NCBI RefSeq assembly: GCF_016464365.1
Contig: NZ_JADCUC010000007.1
Location: 62,001 to 126,000 of the forward strand
Reading direction: 5' to 3'
Source: Sandaracinobacteroides hominis
GTDB taxonomy: Bacteria > Pseudomonadota > Alphaproteobacteria > Sphingomonadales > Sphingomonadaceae
Length of the DNA: 64,000 bases
Shown: positions 26,470-35,578 of the stretch, in pieces
How the letters are laid out: the number at the start of each line of letters is the position of its first letter
How positions within the stretch are numbered: position 1 is the first letter of the stretch
Program-made: the position numbers and the translations under genes
The notes under the pieces: generated by a model
The model's input: the letters and a program-made list of their open reading frames with translations, nothing else
What the model was told of the DNA's origin: nothing
Databases searched by the model: none

Positions 26470-28095
26470 CAGCGCCTCCCGGGCGTCGGCGAGCACGGCG
26501 GCTGCCATTTTCTCGGCGATCATGATGGTGGGCGCGTTGGTGTTGCCGCTGACGAGGCGGGGCATGACGCTGGCGTCGATGACGCGCAGGCCTGCGACGC
26601 CGTGCACGCGGCCCGCCGGATCGACCACGGCGCCCGGGTCCGATGCCTGCCCCATGCGGCAGGTGCCGACCGGGTGATAGATTGTGGAGCCCATTTCGCG
26701 AGCATAGCCCAGCCAGTCGGCGTCGTTCATCGGGCCGGGGGGCGGGGTGAGGCGATCCACCACATAGGGTTTCAGCGCCTCCTGCGAAGCCAGCGTGCAG
26801 GCGAACTTCAGCCCCTCGGTGATGGTCTGCTGGTCGATCGGATCAGAGAGATAGTTGGGGCGGATGGCCGGCGCTTCGAACGGATTGTGGCTCTTTACAT
26901 GGATCGTGCCGCGGCTTTCCGGGCGGAGCTGGCACGGCGCGATGGTGAGGCCGGGCGCGCGCTCCAGCTCCCACAGCTGCTTTTCGACGAAGCGCGGGAT
27001 ATCCACGGTGGCGGGGAGGATGTGATATTGCACGTCCGGCCCGGCTAGGCCCGGACGGGAGCGCCAATAGGCCTGGATATGGGCCGCCGACAGCGTCAGC
27101 AGGCCGGTGCGGTTGACTGCATATTTCGCCGCCTCCACCATCAGCCGCCAGCCGCGCGAGAGTTCGTTGACGCTGATGGTGCCGGGCTTCAGCCGGAACT
27201 GCACGGAGACGACATAATGATCCTGCAGATTGGCGCCGACGCCCGGCAGCGCGTGGCGGACGGGAATGCCCGCCGCCTTCAGCACCTCGGGGTCGCCGAT
27301 ACCGGCCAGCTCCAGCATCTGCGGGCTGTTCACCGCGCCGCCGCAGAGGATCACCTCGCGGTGGGCGCGCACCGTCACCTGCCGGCCATCCTGCACATAG
27401 GTGACGCCGACGGCGCGCCGGCCTTCGAACAGGATCTGCGAGACCTGCGCCTCGGTTTCGACCTTCAGATTCTGCCGCTGCATGGCCGGCTTCAGATAAG
27501 CCATCGCCGCCGACCAGCGGCGGCCGTTCTTCACCGTCATCTGGAAATAGCTGATGCCGTCCTGCACTTCGCCATTGCAGTCGTCGTTGAAGGGCAGCCC
27601 GGCCTCGACGCCGGCCTCGATCACGGCGTCCGAAACGGGGTGGTGGGTGGTGGGGTCGGAGACGTTCAGCGGCCCGTCGCCGCCGTGCAGCTCGTCCTTC
27701 AGCCGTTCATTGCCTTCGGATTTGCGGAACCAGGGGAGCACGTCGGACGATCCCCAGCCGGTGGCGCCGAGCTGCGCCCAGCCATCATAATCGGCCATCT
27801 GCCCGCGCACATAGAGCAGGCCGTTGATCGAGGAGGAACCGCCAAGCACCTTGCCGCGCGGCCAGACATGCACGCGGCCGTTGGAGCCGGGGTCTTCCTC
27901 GGTGTTGTAGAGCCAGTTGACCTTCGGGTCCTTCAGCGTCTGCGAATAGCCGACGGGGATGTGGATCATCGGGTTCCAGTCGGTCGGACCGGCTTCCAGC
28001 AGCAGCACCTTGTGGCGGCCATCCGCCGTCAGCCGGTTCGCCAGCACACAACCGGCCGAGCCCGCACCCACGACGATATAGTCGAAGTCCATCAT
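26461..28095 (-). CDS. GMC family FAD-dependent oxidoreductase (choline/alcohol dehydrogenase-like)
   Basis: A 544-residue flavoprotein. The FAD site starts at FDYIVVGAGSAGCVLANRL, the GMC signature is RGKVLGGSSSINGLLYVRG, and the active-site His is in STIYHPVGTCRMG, followed by VSGNTNAPTIMIAEK with the catalytic Asn. This places it with choline dehydrogenase and related alcohol dehydrogenases that pass electrons to the respiratory chain. Start at the ATG pair at 28095/28092 with GGGAGGA 8 nt upstream; the longer open frame lacks support. Substrate not determined. Confidence 0.92.
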   Translation of the reverse strand: MMDFDYIVVGAGSAGCVLANRLTADGRHKVLLLEAGPTDWNPMIHIPVGYSQTLKDPKVNWLYNTEEDPGSNGRVHVWPRGKVLGGSSSINGLLYVRGQMADYDGWAQLGATGWGSSDVLPWFRKSEGNERLKDELHGGDGPLNVSDPTTHHPVSDAVIEAGVEAGLPFNDDCNGEVQDGISYFQMTVKNGRRWSAAMAYLKPAMQRQNLKVETEAQVSQILFEGRRAVGVTYVQDGRQVTVRAHREVILCGGAVNSPQMLELAGIGDPEVLKAAGIPVRHALPGVGANLQDHYVVSVQFRLKPGTISVNELSRGWRLMVEAAKYAVNRTGLLTLSAAHIQAYWRSRPGLAGPDVQYHILPATVDIPRFVEKQLWELERAPGLTIAPCQLRPESRGTIHVKSHNPFEAPAIRPNYLSDPIDQQTITEGLKFACTLASQEALKPYVVDRLTPPPGPMNDADWLGYAREMGSTIYHPVGTCRMGQASDPGAVVDPAGRVHGVAGLRVIDASVMPRLVSGNTNAPTIMIAEKMAAAVLADAREALSA

Positions 28096-28202
28096 CCCGC
28101 ATTCCTCCCGGTGCGCACTGTGGCCGAGCGGCGCCCGCCCCTCAACCTCTCCCTTCAACCGGCCCCTTCATCCGCGACGCCGGCCGGACTATGGCAAGGC
28201 GC

Positions 28203-29120
28203 ATGACGACTCGCGCCGATATCCAGCCCGTTCCGCTAAGCCTTGTGGAAAGCGATCTTGCCGAAGCCGCCCGCCGGCTTGGCGACAGCTTCCGCCGCAC
28301 CGGTTTCGCGGTGATCGAGGGGCATGGTATCCCCGACGATGGCATCGAAGCGGCAAAGGCCGCCGCCAGGGCCTGTTTCGCGCTGCCCGAGGCGGAGAAG
28401 CGCCGATACCATCAGGCCGGCGGCGCCGGGCAGCGCGGCTATACGCCGTTCGGCGTGGAGACGGCGAAGGGGGCGACGCTATCTGACCTGAAGGAATTCT
28501 GGCATGTCGGCCGCGACCTGCCGGAAGGCCACAGGTTCAGCGCGACGATGCCGCCGAACATCTGGCCGGACGACAGCGTGCCCGAATTCCGCCCCGCCAT
28601 GCAGGCGCTGTTCGCGGCGCTCGACACGGCCGGAAGGCGCGTGCTGCGCGCCATTGCCGTCCACCTGAACCAGCCGGCGGATTTCTTCGACAGCCCCGTG
28701 CAGGACGGCAATTCGATCCTGCGCCTGCTGCACTATCCGCCGGTTTCGCCCGATGCCGATGCCGTGCGCGCGGGGGCGCATGAGGATATCAATGTCATCA
28801 CCCTGCTGCTGGGAGCGGAAGAGGCGGGGCTGGAGCTGCTGTCGCGCGATGGCGAATGGCTTGCCGTTCCCGTCACGCCGGGCAGCCTGGTGGTCAATGT
28901 GGGCGACATGCTGCAGCGGCAGACCGGGCGGCAGCTTCCCTCCACCACCCATCGCGTGGTCAACCCGGCGCCGGAGCGGCGGCACCTGTCGCGCTATTCG
29001 ATGCCCTTCTTCCTCCACTATCGCCCGGACTGGCTGATCGAGCCCTTTGTCGGCGACGAGCCGCCGATCACCGCCCATGACTTTCTGTTGCAACGATTGG
29101 CTGAAATAAAACTGGCATGA
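28203..29120 (+). CDS. Isopenicillin-N-synthase-like 2-oxoglutarate/Fe(II) oxygenase
   Basis: A 305-residue non-heme iron oxygenase. The N-terminal DIOX_N domain has GDSFRRTGFAVIEGHGIPD. The iron ligands are in GAHEDINVITLLL (His and Asp) and STTHRVVNP (His), and the 2-oxoglutarate-binding Arg-x-Ser is in LSRYSMPFF. This group includes IPNS and ethylene-forming enzymes; the substrate is unknown. The ATG at 28203, after AAGG, is chosen over the one at 28191. Its stop overlaps the alkaline phosphatase start by 4 nt, which suggests a joint operon. Confidence 0.9.
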   Translation: MTTRADIQPVPLSLVESDLAEAARRLGDSFRRTGFAVIEGHGIPDDGIEAAKAAARACFALPEAEKRRYHQAGGAGQRGYTPFGVETAKGATLSDLKEFWHVGRDLPEGHRFSATMPPNIWPDDSVPEFRPAMQALFAALDTAGRRVLRAIAVHLNQPADFFDSPVQDGNSILRLLHYPPVSPDADAVRAGAHEDINVITLLLGAEEAGLELLSRDGEWLAVPVTPGSLVVNVGDMLQRQTGRQLPSTTHRVVNPAPERRHLSRYSMPFFLHYRPDWLIEPFVGDEPPITAHDFLLQRLAEIKLA

Positions 29121-30631
29121 AGAAACTTGTTCTCGCGGCGCTGCTGCTGACCGCGCCTGCCCTTGCTGCGCCGCTGAAGACCACCGCCTCGGCCGAACCG
29201 ACGTGGAAGAAGTCCGAGGCGGAGCTTGCCGAGCGGCTGAAGACGCCGGGCGCCAACGCGCGGGCGAAGAACGTGATCCTGATCGTCGGTGACGGCATGG
29301 GCATCAGCACCATTACCGCCGCCCGCATCTATGAAGCGCAGAAAAAGGCGCGGGCTGCCGGTGGCACCTATCCGGGCTTTGAAGGCGGCGAGGAAAATCT
29401 GCTGAGCTTCGAGCGCCTGCCCAACCGGGCGCTGGTGAAGACCTATAACACCAATGCGCAGGTGCCTGACAGCGCCGGGACCGCCAGCGCGATGACGAAC
29501 GGCGCCAAGACCCGCATCGGCGTGCTGGGGATCAATCCGGGGCAGGGGCCGCAGACCTGCGCCACGCCTGCCGAGTTCCCCACGCCGCTGGCCCGGCTGG
29601 CGCGCGATCGGGGCATGGGCGTCGGCATCGTCACCACCACCCGCGTTACCCACGCGACGCCGGCTGCCATGTATGCACATGCGCCCTCGCGCGATTGGGA
29701 AGGCGCCGACCGCGACTATGGCGCCGAGGCGCGCAAGTCGGGCTGCCCGGATATCGCCAGCCAGCTGATCGCCTTTCCCGGCGGCATGGACGTGGTGCTG
29801 GGCGGCGGGCTTTCGAAATTCCGCCCCCGTGCCGATGAAAAAGGCGCTGGCCGCGATGACGGCCGCGACCTGATTGCCGAATGGCAGAAGGCGAATCCGA
29901 AGGGCAGCTTCGTGGCGGCGGCGCCCGAGTTTCGGGCGCTGGACCCCAGGTCGAAAACGCCCGTGATCGGGCTGTTCAACGCCAGCCACCTCGATTTCGC
30001 GGTGGATGCCGACCGGCAGAAGGAGCCCTCGCTCGCCGAGCTGGCGACCTTTGCGGTGCGGAAGCTGCAGTCTCGCCCCGGCAACAAGGGCTATGTGCTG
30101 ATGATCGAGGGCGGCAAGATCGACCACGGCCATCACCTTTCCAACGCCTATCGCGCGCTGGACGAAACCGCCGAGCTTTCCGAGGCGGTGGCGCAGGTGC
30201 TGAAGCTGGTCGACCTGAAGGATACGCTGGTGCTTGTCACCGCCGATCACAGCCATGTCTTCACGATGGCCGGCTATCCCCCGCGCGGGAACGACATCCT
30301 GGGCCTGATCCGGCCGCTGCCGGGCGGCGAGGGCGGCGGCAAGACGGACGAGGCCGGCAACAGCCTCGACCAGAAGGGCCGGACGATGCCGACGCTGGGC
30401 TATGCCAACGGCCCGGCCGAGGTGCGGGTGGGCAGCCGGGTGCTGAACTCCGACAAGGCCTCCACCGATCCGGACTTCCTGCAGCCCAAGACCTTCCAGA
30501 CGGCGTCGGAATCGCACGGCGGCGAGGATGTGGCGCTGTTCGCCGGCGGACCGGGCAGCGCGCTGGCATCGGGCACCATCGAGCAGAGCACCATCTTCCA
30601 CATCATGGCGCATGCGCTTGGCTGGGAATAG
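29117..30631 (+). CDS. phoA: Alkaline phosphatase (PhoA family), periplasmic
   Basis: A 504-residue exported phosphomonoesterase with signal peptide MKKLVLAALLLTAPALAAPL. Metal and catalytic sites are all present: ILIVGDGMG (first Asp), nucleophile Ser in VPDSAGTASAM, TTRVTHATPAAMYAH, MIEGGKIDHGHH, VTADHSH and the late His in ESHGGEDVALF. The protein is somewhat longer than the E. coli enzyme, with a Gly-rich insert near GGEGGGKTDEAG. No obvious Pho box could be placed, because the start lies inside the upstream oxygenase gene (ATGA overlap). Confidence 0.93.
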   Translation: MKKLVLAALLLTAPALAAPLKTTASAEPTWKKSEAELAERLKTPGANARAKNVILIVGDGMGISTITAARIYEAQKKARAAGGTYPGFEGGEENLLSFERLPNRALVKTYNTNAQVPDSAGTASAMTNGAKTRIGVLGINPGQGPQTCATPAEFPTPLARLARDRGMGVGIVTTTRVTHATPAAMYAHAPSRDWEGADRDYGAEARKSGCPDIASQLIAFPGGMDVVLGGGLSKFRPRADEKGAGRDDGRDLIAEWQKANPKGSFVAAAPEFRALDPRSKTPVIGLFNASHLDFAVDADRQKEPSLAELATFAVRKLQSRPGNKGYVLMIEGGKIDHGHHLSNAYRALDETAELSEAVAQVLKLVDLKDTLVLVTADHSHVFTMAGYPPRGNDILGLIRPLPGGEGGGKTDEAGNSLDQKGRTMPTLGYANGPAEVRVGSRVLNSDKASTDPDFLQPKTFQTASESHGGEDVALFAGGPGSALASGTIEQSTIFHIMAHALGWE

Positions 30632-30680
30632 GCGCCGGGGTTCACCTCCGCTTCAGGCCGGGCGGGGCAGGTTGGCCCGC

Positions 30681-31037
30681 ATGCGCCGGCTCCTCCTCCC
30701 GCTCGCCCTGCTGTGGGCTGCCGCCCCGGCTGTGGCCGAGCCTGAAACGCACAGCCTGACGGAAACGCAGAAGCAGGAAATCCTTACCCGCAAGACCGAG
30801 GCCGATCTTGCCCTGCCGGTGCAGACGCAGATCCTCACCGACAGGCGCCCCCATGGCGAGGTCGGCTTCATGGTGGGCACCGGCGGCACCCGCGGCGTCT
30901 ATGGCGCCACGTCGGTTCCGCTGGGCGACAACGGCTGGGCGAGCTTTGCGTTCGAAAGCAGCCGCAGCAACTGGAGCGACCCCTATGGAAGCTTTGGGAG
31001 CGATCCGCGCCTGACACCGAGGCGCCCGCTTCCCTAG
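30681..31037 (+). CDS. Hypothetical exported protein
   Basis: A 118-residue protein with a clear signal peptide (MRRLLLPLALLWAAAPAVAE). The mature part has a short helical segment (SLTETQKQEILTRK) and a Gly-rich beta-like stretch (GEVGFMVGTGGTRGVYGA). No family recognised. It follows the alkaline phosphatase after 49 nt and converges on a very small gene. Confidence 0.6.
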   Translation: MRRLLLPLALLWAAAPAVAEPETHSLTETQKQEILTRKTEADLALPVQTQILTDRRPHGEVGFMVGTGGTRGVYGATSVPLGDNGWASFAFESSRSNWSDPYGSFGSDPRLTPRRPLP

Positions 31038-31049
31038 GATATAAATGGC

Positions 31050-31166
31050 CTAGGTTTTGCCGTCGGGCTCGTCGCGCGTCTCGCGCTCCTGCGCCTTCCG
31101 CTTGCGCAGATTCTCCCGGAGTGCGGCTTTCAACCGCGCTTCCTTCTCTGATTTCGCGTCTGCCAT
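31050..31166 (-). CDS. Small basic/charged protein, 38 residues
   Basis: A very short frame, MADAKSEKEARLKAALRENL followed by RKRKAQERETRDEPDGKT, which forms one charged helix. The RLKAALRENLRKRKAQ pattern is common among tiny proteins of alphaproteobacteria, so I take it as real. The AAGGGC before the ATG at 31166 supports this start over the longer in-frame extension to 31253. Function unknown. Confidence 0.55.
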   Translation of the reverse strand: MADAKSEKEARLKAALRENLRKRKAQERETRDEPDGKT

Positions 31167-31285
31167 TGCCCTTGCTTTCCCGTAATTTGCACGCGATACC
31201 CGCCACGCAGGCAGACGCCAAGGGTCGTACTTCGCGAATCCAGCCGCACCCACCGCACAGGGCTGTCGAGGAATCCGACAGGCAG

Positions 31286-31302
31286 TGTAAATAAGCTTTA
31301 CA
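31286..31302. promoter_or_regulatory. Inverted repeat upstream of prsK
   Basis: TGTAAA-TAAGC-TTTACA is a perfect 6-bp inverted repeat about 60 nt before the prsK start. A second one, CTGTCG-N7-CGACAG, ends directly upstream (31263-31281). Either could be a regulator site for prsK-prsR. Confidence 0.4.
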
Positions 31303-31358
31303 GACTGGGGGCCGTATCAGGCTTCGAGTCTGGTTGCGGAGGGGTGTTCGGGCTACAG

Positions 31359-33656
31359 ATGCCTGCCATGCTTGGGACAATAGGCCTGCTAAGCCATCTG
31401 GTGGCCGCCATCGCCTTCGCGATGCTGGGGCTCGCGCTTGTTCTGAAGCGCGTGCCCACCGGCGTCCGGCTGGCCGTTGCGCTGGCCGCGTTCATCACCG
31501 CCTTCTGGGCCGGCGGCCATGTGATGGCAGCCGCCTATGGACCGGAAACGGTGCCGTGGCTGTCGCGGCTGGAAACCGTGCGCACCGCCGGCTGGATCGG
31601 CGTGCTGCTGCTGCTGCAGCGGCGGTCGCTGGGCTTTACCGAGCGGCCGTCGCAATCCTTTGCCGTCGCCATGGGGATGGGTTTCATCATCGCCCTTCAG
31701 CTCGCGCTGGACATCATGTTCCAGTACGGCTCTCAGGACGGGCAGATGGCGGAGCAGGCGCCGGGCATGCTGCTGTTCGTGGCCTGCCGGCTGATCCTGT
31801 CGATCTCCGGGCTGGTGCTGCTGCATAACCTGTATGTGAACAGCGACAATTCCGGCGGTCTCAGCTTCCGCCTGTTCGCGGTCGGGCTGGGCGTGATCTT
31901 CGCCTATGATCTCAACCTCTATACGCTGCATTTCCTGCTGGGCGAGCCGAACGCGGCGCTGCTGGGCATTCGCGGTGCCGTGAATGCGATGGCTGCGCCG
32001 TTGATCTATCTGTCGCTGCGGCAGGACACGACGGGCCGGCTGCACCTGTCGCGGCAGGCCGCCTTCCAGACCGTCAGCTTCTCGATCATCGGCCTCTACC
32101 TGATCGCCATGTCGTTCCTCGCCTATGGGCTGAAGATGACGGGCGGCAACTGGGGCGAGCTGCTGCAGGTCACCTTCCTGTCGGTGACGCTGATCGCGGG
32201 GGCTCTGGTCGCGCTGTCGCCACGGGTGCGGGCCGAGCTGAAGGTGCGGATTTCGCGCAACTTCTATCGCTATCGCTATGACTATCGCGTGGAATGGCTG
32301 CGGTTCATCGACAAGATCGATGCGGAGCCGAGCCGTGCCGCCGGGCGTGGCGCCCCCACCCCCGTTTTCACGCCCTTCCGCGAGCGGCTGATCGAAGCGA
32401 TCGCCACCGTGCTCGATTGCCCCGGCGGGGCGTTGCTGGAGCCTTCGGACGCGGGCGGTTACCAGTACAGCAGCCGCTGGCGCTGGCCCGACATGGAACC
32501 GCCCGAGGTGGCCGAGGGCGCCGCGCTGACGCTGTTCTTCCTGGAAACCGGCCGCATCGCCGATTTCGACCAGTTGCGCGCCGAGGCCACCGGCACCGCC
32601 ACGCGCGGCAGCCATGGCTCGCTCCGCCTGCCGGCCTGGGCTGCGGAGGATCGTTCCATCTGGCTGGCCGTGCCGCTGGTGCACCGCGAGGCGCTGACCG
32701 GTATCCTGCTGCTGGAGCGGAGCCTCGCCGCGCGCGACCTGAACTGGGAGGATTACGACCTGCTCCGCACGCTGGGCCGGCAGGGCGCGTCGTATCTGGC
32801 CGAGGCGGAAACGCAGGCGCAGCTCGACGAGGCGAAGCGCTTTGAAGAGTATAACCGCCGCTTCGCCTTCGTGATGCACGATGTGAAGAATGTCGTCTCG
32901 CAGCTGGCGCTGGTCGCCCGCAACGCCGAGCGCCATTCCGACAATCCGGAATTCCGCGCCGACATGATCGCGACCCTGAACGGCAGCGTCGGCAAGATGC
33001 AGGACCTTCTGAAACTGATGGGCCGCGAGACGGAGGGCCTGGGGAGCAGCGACCAGCCGCTGGAAGGCCAGGCCGACATCGCCCGGGTTCTGACCATCGT
33101 CGCCGCCGCACTTCGCCGCCAGCACGGTGCGCTGGAACTGGTGGGCGCCGACGAACCGATATCCGTGCCCGGCGACGGCGAGCGGATCGAGGCGATGCTG
33201 ACGCACCTGGTGCAGAATGCGATCGATGCCAGCGCCCCGGAGGCGGTGGTGCGGCTGTCGGTGGAGGCAAGGCCTGCCGAAGTCCGAATCCGCATCGCCG
33301 ACCAGGGCCATGGCATGTCGAAGAGCTTTATCCGCGACGAGCTGTTCAAGCCGTTCCGCTCCACCAAGGACGGCGGCTTTGGCATCGGCGCCTTCGAAGC
33401 GCGGGAGATTGCCCGCGCCCATGGCGGCCGGCTGGAGGTGGAGAGCCGCGCAGGCGAAGGCACCAGCTTCACCGTCATCCTTCCGCGGCAGGCGTCCGCC
33501 CCGGCAGCGGGCCGGCGCAAGTCTACCCCGATCAAGCGCATTCATCAGCCGGAAGCCGGTTCCGGGAGACATCAGGAGAGGCCGGACGCCAGTTCCGGCG
33601 GGCATCACAAGAAGCCGGAAGCGAATTCCGGTCGGCAAAAGAGCGAGCACCCATGA
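31359..33656 (+). CDS. prsK: PEP-CTERM/XrtA system sensor histidine kinase PrsK
   Basis: A 765-residue membrane kinase of the PrsK type. It has roughly ten hydrophobic N-terminal segments through about residue 290, a GAF-like domain around 330-480, and then the histidine box FAFVMHDVKNVVSQL (His at about 507) and an ATPase domain with HLVQNAIDAS, IADQGHGMS and GGFGIGAFEAREIA. It controls exosortase/exopolysaccharide genes with PrsR. The start is uncertain among the GTG at 31344 and the ATGs at 31359 and 31368. The last ~35 residues are an unusual His/Pro/Ser-rich tail made of three repeat units. The stop overlaps the prsR start (ATGA). Confidence 0.9.
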   Translation: MPAMLGTIGLLSHLVAAIAFAMLGLALVLKRVPTGVRLAVALAAFITAFWAGGHVMAAAYGPETVPWLSRLETVRTAGWIGVLLLLQRRSLGFTERPSQSFAVAMGMGFIIALQLALDIMFQYGSQDGQMAEQAPGMLLFVACRLILSISGLVLLHNLYVNSDNSGGLSFRLFAVGLGVIFAYDLNLYTLHFLLGEPNAALLGIRGAVNAMAAPLIYLSLRQDTTGRLHLSRQAAFQTVSFSIIGLYLIAMSFLAYGLKMTGGNWGELLQVTFLSVTLIAGALVALSPRVRAELKVRISRNFYRYRYDYRVEWLRFIDKIDAEPSRAAGRGAPTPVFTPFRERLIEAIATVLDCPGGALLEPSDAGGYQYSSRWRWPDMEPPEVAEGAALTLFFLETGRIADFDQLRAEATGTATRGSHGSLRLPAWAAEDRSIWLAVPLVHREALTGILLLERSLAARDLNWEDYDLLRTLGRQGASYLAEAETQAQLDEAKRFEEYNRRFAFVMHDVKNVVSQLALVARNAERHSDNPEFRADMIATLNGSVGKMQDLLKLMGRETEGLGSSDQPLEGQADIARVLTIVAAALRRQHGALELVGADEPISVPGDGERIEAMLTHLVQNAIDASAPEAVVRLSVEARPAEVRIRIADQGHGMSKSFIRDELFKPFRSTKDGGFGIGAFEAREIARAHGGRLEVESRAGEGTSFTVILPRQASAPAAGRRKSTPIKRIHQPEAGSGRHQERPDASSGGHHKKPEANSGRQKSEHP
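33543..33631. repeat. Three REP-like units inside the 3' end of prsK
   Basis: Three units, each starting CATCA and holding a palindrome: CCGGAA/TTCCGG (33549-33565), CCGGAC/TTCCGG (33582-33598) and CCGGAA/TTCCGG (33615-33631), all with 5-nt centres. Translated in frame they give the repeating tail QPEAGSGR, RPDASSGG, KPEANSGR. This looks like an intergenic palindrome array captured by the coding sequence without breaking the prsK/prsR overlap. Confidence 0.75.
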
Positions 33657-35008
33657 CCGAAGTAAAGCCTGCCCTGCTTGTCGTCGAGGACGACACCGGC
33701 CTGCAGCGCCAGTTGCGCTGGGCCTATGAGGACTATGAAGTGATCATCGCCGGCGACCGCGAAGCCGCGATCGAGGCGGTTCGCACCCATTCCCCGGCGG
33801 TCGTGACGCTGGATCTTGGCCTGCCGCCCGATGCCGATGGCACCTCCGAAGGTTTTGCAGCGCTCGAGGAGATCATCGCGCTTGCCCCGCACACCAAGGT
33901 GATCATCGCCTCCGGCCACGGGGCGCGCGACAGCGCCCGCCGCGCCATCGCGCTGGGCGCCTTCGATTTCTACCAGAAGCCCGTCGACATCGACGAGCTG
34001 GGCTTCATCGTCGGCCGTGCCTTCCATGTGGCGCAGATCGAAGCCGAAAACCGACGCCTCGCCTCGGCGCAGGTAAGCGGCCCGCTGGCGAATCTGATCA
34101 CCGCCGCGCCCGACATGCTGAAGGTATCCGCGATGGTGGAGCGGGTTGCCCCGACCGATGTGTCGGTGCTGCTGCTGGGCGCCTCGGGCACCGGCAAGGA
34201 AGTGCTGGCGCGCGGCCTGCACAATGCCTCGCGCCGGGCCGCCGGGCCGTTCGTCGCCATCAACTGCGGCGCCATTCCCGATACGCTGCTGGAGGCCGAG
34301 CTGTTCGGCTATGAGCGCGGCGCCTTTACCGGCGCGGTGAAGACCACCGAGGGCAAGATCGAGCTGGCGCAGGGGGGCACGCTGTTCCTCGACGAAGTGG
34401 GCGACATCCCGCTGCCGCTGCAGGTGAAGCTGTTGCGCTTCATCCAGGAGCGGGTGATCGAGCGGATCGGCGGCCGCAAGTCGATCGAGGTCGACACCCG
34501 CATTGTCTGCGCCACCCACCGCAACCTGAAGAAGATGATCCTGGAGGGCGGTTTCCGCGAGGATCTCTATTACCGGATCGCCGAAGTCTCGATCAGCATC
34601 CCGGCGCTTCGGGAACGAGACGGCGATCCCGTGCTTCTGGCCAACCACTTCCTGAAGTCGTTCGGTGGCGCCCGGCCCGGGCCGCAGCTGCGCTTTGGCC
34701 CGGCGGCGCTGGCGGCGATCAACCTGCACAGCTGGCCGGGCAATGTGCGCGAGCTGGAAAACCGGGTGAAGCGCGCGACGATCATGGCCGACGGCACGAC
34801 CATTACCCCCGCCGACCTCGATCTGGCCGACAGCCCCGAGGCTGCCATCCAGACTCTCAGGGAATCGCGGATGCTGTCGGACCGGCGCACCATCACCGCC
34901 GCGCTGACTGCCGCCGATGGCAGCATCAGCAAGGCGGCGCGGTTGCTGGGGATCAGCCGCCCGACACTGTACGACATGATCCGCGAGCTGGAGATCAACG
35001 CCGACTGA
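33653..35008 (+). CDS. prsR: PEP-CTERM-box sigma-54-dependent response regulator PrsR
   Basis: A 451-residue NtrC-type activator. The receiver domain has the phosphoacceptor Asp at about residue 54 (VVTLDLGLP) and a Lys in YQKPVDIDE. The central AAA+ domain has Walker A GASGTGKE, ELFGYERGAFTGA (the sigma-54 contact loop GAFTGA), and the sensor region HRNLKKMI. A Fis-type HTH ends the protein (ISKAARLLGISRPTLYDMI). It pairs with PrsK through a 4-nt overlap and is expected to activate sigma-54 promoters of PEP-CTERM and exopolysaccharide genes. Confidence 0.93.
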   Translation: MTEVKPALLVVEDDTGLQRQLRWAYEDYEVIIAGDREAAIEAVRTHSPAVVTLDLGLPPDADGTSEGFAALEEIIALAPHTKVIIASGHGARDSARRAIALGAFDFYQKPVDIDELGFIVGRAFHVAQIEAENRRLASAQVSGPLANLITAAPDMLKVSAMVERVAPTDVSVLLLGASGTGKEVLARGLHNASRRAAGPFVAINCGAIPDTLLEAELFGYERGAFTGAVKTTEGKIELAQGGTLFLDEVGDIPLPLQVKLLRFIQERVIERIGGRKSIEVDTRIVCATHRNLKKMILEGGFREDLYYRIAEVSISIPALRERDGDPVLLANHFLKSFGGARPGPQLRFGPAALAAINLHSWPGNVRELENRVKRATIMADGTTITPADLDLADSPEAAIQTLRESRMLSDRRTITAALTAADGSISKAARLLGISRPTLYDMIRELEINAD

Positions 35009-35017
35009 GCGACGAGG

Positions 35018-35554
35018 CTAGGCCCTGAGGCCGAGCTCGTCCTCGGCTGCCCGCATTCGCCGCTCCACCTCGTCGATCAGCGCGTCGATGCGCGGCTGGT
35101 CGTCTTCGGCTCCGGGCGAAACCCCGGCGCCTGGACCTGTGGTCGGGGTGGAAGCCGCATCCCGAACGGGCTCCGCCGGCCGCCGCCGATCGTCGCGCAG
35201 CGATTGCCACAGCTGCACCGTCGACTTGTCGGCCAGCTTCTCGCTCTGCAGCGCCTTCACCAGCTGGTCGATCAGCAGCGTTTCCGCTGCTTCCAGCCTG
35301 CCGGTGTCCGCCATTCTCCATTCCTCGCAGAATATCGGATCGTTCAGCCGTTGCGATACCACCTGCGACATGTTCGATCCGGCCGCCGCGCAGGCAGCTT
35401 TGAAATCCGGCCCTTCCATCAGCGCATCCAGGAACCGCCGGCGCTGGCGGCCGGTCATGCTGCCCGCGGCAAGGAAGGCCGTTTCGATCAGCCAGCGCGA
35501 GGCGGAGGAATGCGGCGCGAGATGCGCCAATTTCGAGGAAATCTGCCTGTTCAT
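35018..35554 (-). CDS. HTH protein, terminase-small-subunit-like
   Basis: A 178-residue protein. Residues ~33-75 (GRQRRRFLDALMEGPDFKAACAAAGSNM followed by SQVVSQRLNDPIFCEEW) have the layout of the HTH in phage terminase small subunits and related chromosomal proteins: a helix, an AACAAAG turn and a recognition helix. The rest is a helical region (AAETLLIDQLVKAL) and a Pro-rich linker before a final acidic helix. There are no phage genes nearby, so it is probably a stand-alone regulator. It converges on prsR. Confidence 0.55.
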   Translation of the reverse strand: MNRQISSKLAHLAPHSSASRWLIETAFLAAGSMTGRQRRRFLDALMEGPDFKAACAAAGSNMSQVVSQRLNDPIFCEEWRMADTGRLEAAETLLIDQLVKALQSEKLADKSTVQLWQSLRDDRRRPAEPVRDAASTPTTGPGAGVSPGAEDDQPRIDALIDEVERRMRAAEDELGLRA

Positions 35555-35565
35555 ATCCCATACAT

Positions 35566-35578
35566 AACCATAATGGTT
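35566..35578. promoter_or_regulatory. Palindrome in the promoter of the HTH gene
   Basis: AACCATAATGGTT is a perfect palindrome (6-bp arms, one central base) 12 nt upstream of the HTH protein start. A TGTAGGACAG motif also found twice at 2.9 kb lies 2 nt further out (35581-35590). Candidate site for self-regulation. Confidence 0.5.

Noticed and set aside
33811-33820. PrsR as an orphan NtrC-type regulator of another system
   Set aside because: Its 4-nt overlap with a PrsK-type membrane kinase and PEP-CTERM genes nearby make the exosortase-linked role more likely.
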